Assembly (NCBI GenBank): GCA_009663005.1
Contig: CM018895.1
Coordinates: 13,637,507 to 13,652,506, forward strand
Direction of reading: 5' to 3'
Source of the DNA: Actinidia chinensis
Lineage: Eukaryota > Streptophyta > Magnoliopsida > Ericales > Actinidiaceae
DNA: 15,000 nt
The notes under the pieces are model-generated. The model saw only the letters and a program-made list of their open reading frames with translations. It was not told the DNA's origin and made no database searches. This document shows, in pieces, positions 8,390-15,000 of the stretch (positions are counted from its first letter, which is position 1; every line of letters begins with the position of its first letter). The position numbers were made by a program, and so were the translations under genes.

Positions 8390-8745
8390 CGGTCCAAACT
8401 TTCCAAACCTTAAGCGATATAAGATTTGGGCGACGAGATATATATGGCGAAATCGTCGATTGGCGATCCAGATTCCTTTGTAGTATGAATGGGCGTGCTC
8501 ATTCATATCGACTCGTTAATGGTGATCAAGATTCCTAAGTCGTTTTGCTAACGAACTGGCTATTGACCTCTTACCCATTAGGCGATATAAGATTAGCGGC
8601 ATGCGTTTTGAAATGATAGTTCGGTAGGCCAAAACTTTTGGCGAGCAAGCGCTCTAGCGCCAATAAGGGTAATTCAGATTACGGGTTAAGATGTACAATT
8701 AATGCAGCGATAGGCGACGTAGGAATCCAATCTAGATGCGTTTCT
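8390..8745. repeat. degenerate GGCGA-rich repeats
   Basis: No coding. GCGATATAAGATT occurs at about 8413 and again about 8581 (168 bp apart), and GATCCAGATTCCT (about 8466) recurs as GATCAAGATTCCT (about 8524). GGCGA or close variants recur every few tens of bases. Tandem arrays downstream of pol are known in Tat-lineage elements such as Retand; this may be a worn version. Confidence 0.45.
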
Positions 8746-9018
8746 AATCACAGAGAATCACAGCCTGTTTTGCATGGACCAATTGTGACGTGTTTGCGCA
8801 ATTGATGGTCTGAACAGGTGGAGCGTCAATCACAGCGGACTCACCAAGGAAGCCATGGAACGGGGGGAACTTAAGCAGGAATAGGTTGAGTCGGCAGGGA
8901 GAAAATGGTCTTACTGGATGGGGAACGGCGGTTTTTACATCTGGAAATCGCGAACGTCGCGTGATCTGGCTGTTGGGCACGATTGATCAAAGCCCTCCCT
9001 ATATGTAATAAATGGGGG
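8746..9018 (+). promoter_or_regulatory. promoter of antisense gene B
   Basis: CTATATGTAATAAATGGGGG (8999-9018) is TATA-like and followed by GGGGG. It resembles the TATATTATATAGGGGG box of gene A, and both are preceded by a TTGAT word. A TGACGTGT element (ACGT core) lies at about 8787-8794. The first suitable ATG downstream is at 9108. The two boxes look like copies of one promoter. Confidence 0.45.
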
Positions 9019-9812
9019 TTTAACTTATTCATCGCACATTTCGTTGTGTCGAAGTGCTGCTCCGTTTTTGAACTGCATCCTCACCGTAAACAGGTCGACT
9101 CCCGTTTATGTCCCCAAGACAACCTCGAAGACGAAGAATCTGAGCTAAACCCTGCCCTTCTTGGATATCCGATTCATCTAGGGAGGAAAGTCTTATATCG
9201 ACGAAACGAAACCAAGGTCTCCCCTCGTTTCCACCAATACTAACAAATCCCAACGATGGAAACTTGAAGCTCACTAAGGAGAAGTAAACCATCATGTGCC
9301 CGGCTGAAACTAGACACATCTCGGAGCAAAGTATCATTCCCCCAGGGGTACGACTTCGGATTCGGGGTTGGTTTGAAAAACAATTCATCAGGGCCCGCCA
9401 AGGCGAGGGTCGCGTTTTACGAAGCCGTTTTTATGGCCGGTTTTTAAGGCTTCAAATTCATCCGACCATAGGAAAATTTGATTTTATTACAAGATTGGTC
9501 TTGCACAGTATTCTCCTAACGCATGGCGATCAGTCATCTGTTCGCCGGTTGATCTGGCCGTCACTTCAAACGTCACATGTCCTGGGGACGAATTCAGGTG
9601 CTTATACTCCCTCCGTCCCTTATCTGATTCGGGGGTATACTTCAAGGCGAGGCCCGAGAAAGAAACTTGCGCCCTCCGAGGATCTTGCGAACGTAAAGGG
9701 ATGGAAGATGAGGTTTCTTTTTTGCACTCGGGGGGAAAGAGGTGGGGGAGTTCCCCCTCGGGCGGGCTGCCGGCGATAGTACTCCACGGGTCCAGATCTT
9801 GGGGAACGCTAG

Positions 9813-9869
9813 GTTAGTTCCTATTTGTTACACTTGGAGCCATATCGTCGACTGACTGCGAATTTTCAG
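9813..9869 (+). other. intron 1 of gene B (57 nt)
   Basis: GTTAGT donor and TTTTCAG acceptor. Joining gives RSWGTLG-KSCNKVS in one frame across the junction, whereas reading through would break the alignment with known antisense-ORF proteins. It is very short for a plant intron. Confidence 0.6.
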
Positions 9870-10285
9870 GGAAAAGCTGCAACAAGGTGTCGGCTCTGTC
9901 GAGGTTGACGCCAAGAGGACGGAGACGATCTTCGGGAAGATAGAGCTCGGAGGCTACTTCGTGGAAAGAAAAGGAGAAAAACATTTTGTGGTCGGTTGCA
10001 AGACGGCTTTCTTCTAGTGCGGAGGACAACATGACCTCGGGGTGATGAGGGTGAGTTCCGGTACTCTGCGAAGATTCGGTGAGACTGGGAGTCAGTAAAC
10101 GGATATCGGAGGGGCGATTAGGAGGAGCCCTGCATGGTATCCTCGATATACAAACCCTTCTAAGATGCTGGGGGGAAGGTAAAGGACCCGTTTAACGAAT
10201 CTTTATCTGAGGAAGCCGACTACAGTTCGGATTAAGGGTCGGGTTCCATTTTGGATTCCGAGCTGCCCCCCGAGGAGATTGATGG

Positions 10286-10342
10286 GTAATTCTGAAACCA
10301 GTTATTTACTTTTCTTCTTTATTGAACATATCTCATGTGCAG
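10286..10342 (+). other. intron 2 of gene B (57 nt)
   Basis: GTAATT donor, long pyrimidine-rich body (TTTACTTTTCTTCTTTATTG) and TGTGCAG acceptor, directly before TATGTCGGCTC. It separates the acidic end of exon 2 from the basic start of exon 3. Confidence 0.6.
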
Positions 10343-10781
10343 GTATGTCGGCTCGAGTTGGGCCCCCGCCTGGGTGAAAAAAAGGAGGTAAGGCTAAGGC
10401 CGGAGAAGGCTATGAACGGCGACGACAGCCAAGCCTCCCACCAAAGGAGGCGTTATTCAGGAAAAAACGTACGCGGGAAGGCGCCCACGTATTGAAATAG
10501 GCGAGCAGGACTCTTCGAAGAGGAACAAAGGAAGCCCGCCGGCCCCGCCGCCTAAAAAGATTCAAATCCTACCCAAGGGGCGATCAAATGCCAGGGGGCG
10601 TGCTGTTGAGGCGGGACTATTCCTTGTGGCGATTATAGGATCCGAATCTATGATGTCGGATGTGCTTTCTTGTGGGCGGAGGTTGCTCACAGGGGTGATT
10701 CCGGCTCAGACAAGAAAGAGGGTTGATCAATTATCGAAGAGATGGAATTGGTCGCCAAATCTTTCCATGCCCTTGGGTCAG

Positions 10782-10843
10782 GTAATTTGTGAAAATCTTG
10801 GCGTTTGTTTCTTTTGACAAATACTGAGATGTTATTTTGGCAG
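10782..10843 (+). other. intron 3 of gene B (62 nt)
   Basis: GTAATT donor after GGGTCAG and TTTTGGCAG acceptor. Joining keeps one frame, ...SFHALGS-GGRVRLSLAL. Gene A has an intron at the matching point. Confidence 0.65.
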
Positions 10844-11330
10844 GTGGTCGTGTTCGCCTTTCTCTTGCCCTATGTAGCCAAGAGCATCTCACGACATAGA
10901 CTTCCATATGGCTCGGCAGAATTCCGCGAGCTTGGAATGGGTTAAGCGCAAAAAGCGAGCTGTTGTTAAGCGGGAGAGAATCGGTTGTGTCGAGCTTTAG
11001 CGAGGAAGGGAAGGCTTGGATCAAGCCTGGCACCGGAGGTATGATCTGAAGGCCACCGTGGCGGAAATCACAAATAAAACTGGCGAAAAGCCCAAGGAGT
11101 AGCATCGAGGACTTCAAAGCCTGGGGAATTCAAGCGGCGGTTACAGATTATGCTGCAACATACTTCAGTGAGGGATTATTTGAGTTCTGCAAGAGGCAGT
11201 TCCCATCAATTCCCCAACCTCGGTGTCGACGTGGAGAATATGATGGCGGTTGGACCCAAGTTTTGCCGAGGAAGAAGAAAGGCGATGAAAAGAAGGAGAA
11301 GATCTTGTGACAGGGTTGCGTCCTTCCTGA

Positions 11331-11425
11331 TGTATTAATTTTTTTATTTTTTATTTTTTTGGCCATCGCGTAGGCGAGACTCAAACAAATGTAACAGTCT
11401 AGTTTATGAATGAAATATCCACTGA
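11331..11425 (+). terminator. 3' end / polyadenylation region of gene B
   Basis: After the TGA comes a T-run region (TTTTTTTATTTTTTATTTTTTT), then a TGTAACA word and AATGAA at about 11409-11414, a near-match to AATAAA. The layout parallels that of gene A. Confidence 0.45.
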
Positions 11426-11800
11426 CGTATGGTGTTTTGGCGGAGGTTAATAGTTCTGTGTATTTTGTAAAGTAAATTCAATTCTCTCATCCGTCTAGAG
11501 CGAACGGTTGTGAGGCGATACGTCCGTGGCAATTCAAATTACCATTGTTAACGTAAGTGGCGAATCTCGATTTTGGGCAACAATGTTGTGATGGCGATCG
11601 GGGCCTATCGTGAGACAACGAATGAGCGTATCATGATTTGGCGCTAAATAAACGATGATAAAGGCGCCTTTATCTTTGTAATGAAACGCGCGATCTTTTT
11701 TGGCGACATCAAGCTTTTTCATAACTGGCGAGGTGAACCAAAGGCGACTCATTAAAAATTTTCCATTTATAATATAAAATTTGCAAATCACAGAATCATT
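11426..11800. repeat. GGCGA-rich spacer between converging genes
   Basis: Non-coding stretch between the 3' end of gene B (plus) and the 3' end of pol (minus). TGGCGA/AGGCGA words recur about every 30-50 bases (for example near 11515, 11559, 11593, 11701, 11727, 11742), as in the spacer after gene A. A perfect AAAGGCGCCTTT palindrome lies near 11660-11671. Confidence 0.45.
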
Positions 11801-12935
11801 GCCTCCACCATTATACTGGTAATATTCTTCAAATGCTAGGCGTTTCCAGTGGATGGGTGGAAGTGTTTTTCCGTTTTAGATCGCCAGCCAAACAAGTCCC
11901 TGGCCTGGAAACTTTGATAACTTGTAAGGCCTTCCCATGTTGGACCGAGCTTCCATGCCGCTCGGATCCTTTTTTTTTCGTGTGGATTAGGGTTACCCTT
12001 CGCAAGACCATCGCAGGGGTAGGAAGGAACGAGCGGTTGCTTTACCGCTTTCGTTGTAGTATTTGGCGATCCGACTTTTGGTAAGCCGTTGCGTTAATTC
12101 GACTCTCTCCTGTTTTTCATCGAGGAGATCAGGTTGGCTGAGCTCGCCCTCGTTGCCATTTTTGTCGAAAGTTTAACGTTCTGAAGCGGGGCCTACCTTT
12201 TACTGGTATGACTGATTCAGTCCAAAGAACATGGAGTATGGAGTTTCACCTGAGGAATCGATAGTAATAGTAGTATGATAAGCCAGAGTCTGCTGGTAAA
12301 GTCTTCCGTCCATTCGCTTTTTGATCTTTATAACTCGCCTTTCAAATCCTAAGGATGGTACGATTAGTTACTTCAAACTTGTTCGTTAGCCTGGGATGAC
12401 CGGGGCGAAGAAAAGAAAAAATGATGGGAGATGGCGAGATCAGCCTCTCGAGAAGAATAAACCTAACCTGTAGTGTCGAATGCCTTGGTTGTCCGAGATG
12501 ATAACCTTGGATTCCGAATCTACATACAAGATGTTTCCCTATGAAATCTCGGGTTAATTTTTCTTTAGTAAATTTGGCGAGAGTTTGAGATTCGATCCAT
12601 TTGATTAAAATAGTCTATGGACGACGATCAAAAATTTCTTTGCAAGGGAGCCTCGTGGTAGGGGACCCAATATGTCTATTCCCATTGGGCGAATAGCCAA
12701 GGGATTGATATTATCGGTACCACTAGTGTGGGGGAAGATGGCTGACGGGAGCGAAATATTGACATTTGTCGCATCTCTTTACATACCGAAGCCGGCACAA
12801 TCTCGTTTCATGAGTCGAAAATATCCTTGGCGAATGTCTCCTTGCTAACGACCTGCTCCGGAGTGGTTTCCCACAGATGCCTTCATGTATTCTTTAGGAT
12901 GTACGCTGCTTCTTCTGGTCGGAGACATTTCAAGA
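11801..12935 (-). pseudogene. integrase domain of pol, broken
   Basis: The integrase would insert the element's DNA into the host genome. In minus-strand order: CLRPEEAAYILKE and HEGICG (about 12925-12870) from the zinc-binding region, CDKCQYFAPV with the Cys pair (12773-12744), then DILGPLPRGSLAKKF with the first catalytic Asp (12674-12676). The second Asp is in SDNQGI (12491-12493), and the Glu is in EVTNRTILRI (12372-12374). The C-terminal part holds MVLRRVTLIHTKK (12011-11973) and KLGPTWEGL (about 11957-11931). All three catalytic residues survive, but in different frames. The histidine part of the zinc site is interrupted by a frameshift. Many stops make it non-functional. The last codon is uncertain, near 11801-11829. 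Confidence 0.88.
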
Positions 12936-13149
12936 GGGGTCCCGAGAAAGACCTTGTATAATTTCCGTTGAAAATGCAAAATCTTGCGGATTGTACTGGA
13001 GACGGCGAGGAGCTTTTAGAGTTTTCTTTGGTAAGACATACCATCCTGGAGATAGCAAAGTTTGTCCATCACGTCGGGACTTTCTCCGCTTGGAGGACCT
13101 GATTGCGTGATTCAATGCTTGGGCTGCTAAAAATTCCTAGAGGTATGCA

Positions 13150-13560
13150 CCTGTCAGAAATAAACTCAAAAAAAATTGAACAGATTAGACAAAAGGCATC
13201 TGCCTTTTTATTATCTTCTCGGAGATATGGTGAACTTAAACTCTTACTGCTTTGTGGACACAGCTTTACCTCGCCCAAATAAGCTATCATTCTTGCGTCC
13301 TGCGAGGTAGTCTCTTGGATTGTTTACCACAGTTGTGAGTCATAAAGACTTCCAAAGATTGTGCTCCCAACTTGTTGTACCTTAGTCGACGAGGAGGGCT
13401 TCGTACTCGGCTCTTGTTGGTGGCTTGTAAACCCCATTCCTTCTGGCGTTACTCCATCTGTTTGCTGAGGCGCTCGTATGAACGAGCCCTGCAAAACAGC
13501 CGTGGATTTTGGGTTAGAAGGCCAATCAAGGAACAATATCAGTGGGCGAGGTCTTTTCTT
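13150..13560 (-). pseudogene. second (archaeal-type) RNase H-like domain, broken
   Basis: It lies between the Ty3-type RNase H and integrase on the minus strand. GVTPEGMGFTS (about 13458-13426) fits a strand of an RNase H fold, and PTRAEYEALLV (about 13421-13389) matches the NxEAEYEAL helix that carries a catalytic Glu. A damaged copy of the YSDSQL block is seen near 13335 as SLYDSQLW in another frame. Tat-lineage elements carry such an extra RNase H; other plant gypsy lineages do not (family knowledge). 12936-13149 is probably the tether to integrase and is not recognisable in detail. Confidence 0.65.
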
Positions 13561-13614
13561 CAGGTTGGTTCTTTAGGAATTCCCGCTTCAAGAGGAAGTC
13601 GTCTTGTTGTGGAG

Positions 13615-14060
13615 TGTCTTCATGGGTGGATTCCGACATAAAATCAGCCAGGGCCTGGGCTGTTATTCCGTCCTTGGCTGTACTCAATGTAGAAACGCAC
13701 TTAGCTCGATGGACCATTTAAGGAGTGACCGACGTACGGTCGTTGGAGAATCTGCTTTAGTGGTTGATCTGGTCAACACTATGATGGAATGGGCCGGAAG
13801 TAATGACGAAGTTTTCTGGCGGCGATCATTAGAGCATAGGCGATCTTTTCAATCCTCGGATATTGGCCTCTACACAATTAAAGTTTGCTAACGTATATTT
13901 AGTTTTGGATTTACCTTCTTCTTGGGAATCGTACTGCAACTTATTGCGGTGGGCGAGGCAGAAAATACACGTAGGAGAATCTTCGTCGGCTGGTGGAGAA
14001 CGAGAGTAAAGGAGGGACCAAAGATACTCCTTCAGCTGTCGGAACGCCATTTCAGATTCC
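13615..14060 (-). pseudogene. Ty3-type RNase H domain of pol, broken
   Basis: It degrades the RNA strand during reverse transcription. In minus order: MAFRQLKEYLWSLL (14050-14009), SPTCIFCLAHRNKL, IEKIAYALMIAARKLRHYF (about 13858-13801), DQPLKQILQRPYV (about 13779-13738) and AQALADFMSE (about 13662-13633). These correspond to the connection region and RNase H of plant gypsy pol. The blocks sit in at least three frames, so no single product can be made. Confidence 0.85.
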
Positions 14061-15000
14061 TCACTCCATTGAAAAAGTCGGGCTCTTCCTCAGGATTTGA
14101 AGAACGAGAGAGAGGCATTTGTCCGCAGATTGAGACGACGAATCGTTCGGGCGGGCTACCGCCCGGCTAGTCAGTTGTTGTATTTCTCGGATATTCTTGG
14201 CGATCTCATTGCGATTAGGGCTATGGAGTTGATCCGAGTCACCTCAATTCTCGCTGGTGACCAAGATCCCAAAACTTTCAGAGACACTCCAAGATGCAAG
14301 TTAGAGGGAGTCAACATCATTTATGTGCCGTTTCGCCAGTTTAGGTCCGAATGCTTCTCAAGGGGGGCGATTTGTGGTTATGTGCTTGGAGACTATTAAC
14401 CAGCATACATCTATGTAAAACTTCCATAGTCTTTCCAATTTGTGCATAAACATCTTGTTATTGACCAGTCTCTGATACGTTGCCGGCGTTCTTTAACCCA
14501 AACGGCATGACTTTGTAGCAATCAATATAGCCCTGTTTCGTGATAAAGAAGTTTTCTCAACATTAGGAGTAGGAGGAAACAGTTTGATCTGATGATAACC
14601 CGAGATAGAAGGCATAATAAAGCTTCAAGAGCTCATGCTTGGAGGTGGCGTCGACTATCAGATAGATGTAGGCCAAAGAAAAACTGTCGTTAGGGTAAGC
14701 CTTGTGAGGTGGTGAAGTTACGCACACACCCTCCACTTCTCCCCTTTTTTGGGGCGACACGACATTGGCGAGCCAATCCGGATAGTGGGCTCTCGGGAAA
14801 CATTCATTAGCTTTGATTGAGTTTGCTTATTCGTCTCAATGACTTTCAGGGGCGTTCAGGGGCGAACTTCCTCCGTTATGGCGGAAATGGGGGTAGTAAA
14901 GTATTCAGGCTTGGTGAACCGCTTATACATGGCGAATTATGGGTCGTGCGGGACGTCGCCTTGTGAACAGCCGAACACGTCAGCATTCTTTTTCAAGAAA
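14061..15000 (-). pseudogene. reverse transcriptase domain of pol, broken
   Basis: It copies element RNA into DNA in virus-like particles. In minus order: FLKKNADVFGCSQGDV at the window edge, RPKKGRSGGCV (an out-of-frame piece of the palm), VDATSKHELLKLYYAF (14655-14608), CYKVMPFGLKNAG (about 14525-14486), then ATYQRLVNKMF. The catalytic motif reads YIDV (14417-14406) where Y-[IV]-D-D is expected, next to a frameshift; the second Asp is lost as read. Further blocks are IREIQQLTSR (about 14196-14167) and DKCLSLVLQILRKSPTF. Stops and shifts occur every few dozen codons. About 30 residues between YIDV and the IREIQQL block are poorly recognisable. The N-terminal part of pol continues beyond the window. 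Confidence 0.9.

Larger units (their letters stand above)
9108..11330 (+). pseudogene. antisense gene B: PF04195-like Tat antisense ORF
   Basis: It is antisense to pol and lies between integrase and the 3' LTR, where some Tat elements carry an extra ORF of unknown role. Exon 1 (9108-9812) has motifs of the 'putative gypsy type transposon' domain, scattered over frames: HPTIGKFDF, YYKIGLAQYSPNAWRSVI (9485-9538) and NVKGWKMRFLF (9691-9723). Exon 2 (9870-10285) begins KSCNKVSALS and ends acidic, with ESLSEEADYSSD and PPEEIDG. Exon 3 (10343-10781) is Lys/Arg-rich (KKGGKAKAGEG), then LLTGVIPAQTRKRVDQLS and EMELVAKSFHALG. Exon 4 (10844-11330) has a charged coil-prone stretch (SLEWVKRKKRAVVKRERI), ATYFSEGLFEFCKRQFPS and NLGVDVENMM, then TGA at 11328-11330. 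Several frameshifts and stops show it is dead. The ATG is the first after the TATA box and is inferred. Confidence 0.7.
6177..15000 (-). mobile_element. Tat-type Ty3/gypsy LTR retrotransposon, 3' part
   Basis: Read on the minus strand, the window contains pol (RT, RNase H, second RNase H-like domain, integrase, in that order, which is gypsy order), a 5-kb 3' region with antisense genes, a polypurine tract and the 3' LTR. The second RNase H-like block between RT-RNase H and integrase, and the long 3' region with an antisense ORF, are marks of the plant Tat lineage (family knowledge). Pol is riddled with frameshifts and stops, so this copy is dead. The 5' LTR, primer-binding site, gag and protease lie beyond 15000. 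The element differs clearly in base composition from the AT-rich flank at 6177. Confidence 0.88.

Noticed and set aside
9294..9779. 161-codon plus-strand open frame as a stand-alone gene
   Set aside because: It is one frame of exon 1 of gene B. The PF04195-like motifs are split between this frame and another, so it is not a natural product.
1..15000. CRISPR array, bacterial defence system, tRNA or rRNA gene
   Set aside because: No regularly spaced repeats, no prokaryotic gene layout, and no cloverleaf or rRNA core sequence recognised on either strand.

Overview
The window looks like nuclear DNA from a flowering plant. It has AT-rich intergenic sequence on the left, several small decayed DNA transposons, and a large decayed Ty3/gypsy LTR retrotransposon on the right. 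I see no bacterial-style operons, CRISPR array, tRNA or rRNA.

Left part (1-6176). This is AT-rich with no intact gene that I recognise. It holds a 60-bp tandem duplication (281-410), a hAT-like GGCACG-rich element flanked by an exact 8-bp repeat (522-883), a long-terminal-inverted-repeat element (1734-2410) and a second one with shorter arms (about 4439-5098). It also holds a GC-richer unidentified insert ending in CGGTTT-type repeats (5515-5955). Two weak coding signals lie here: a possible gene start with an intron (2553-3061) and a conserved-looking fragment with one in-frame stop (3378-3611).

Right part (6177-15000). This is the 3' portion of a Tat-type (Tat/Ogre/Retand group) gypsy element on the minus strand. 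Its 3' LTR is 6177-6862 and the polypurine tract is 6863-6877. Pol runs right to left from beyond 15000 to about 11829, in the order reverse transcriptase, Ty3-type RNase H, a second RNase H-like domain, integrase. All domains are recognisable but broken by frameshifts and stops. Gag, protease and the 5' LTR would lie beyond the window.

The most interesting part is the 5 kb between integrase and the 3' LTR. It carries two plus-strand genes, antisense to the element. Gene B (9108-11330) looks like the full antisense ORF of Tat elements: an N-terminal domain of the 'putative gypsy type transposon' kind (PF04195-like), an acidic linker and a charged, coil-prone tail, with three very short introns. 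Gene A (7176 to about 8230) resembles only exons 3-4 of B. It has its own start codon, TATA box and 3' end, and an intron at the same place as intron 3 of B. Each gene seems to have its own promoter (TATA near 7057 and near 8998), and each is followed by a T-rich 3' region and a GGCGA-rich stretch. B converges on pol. All of these genes are now pseudogenes in this copy.
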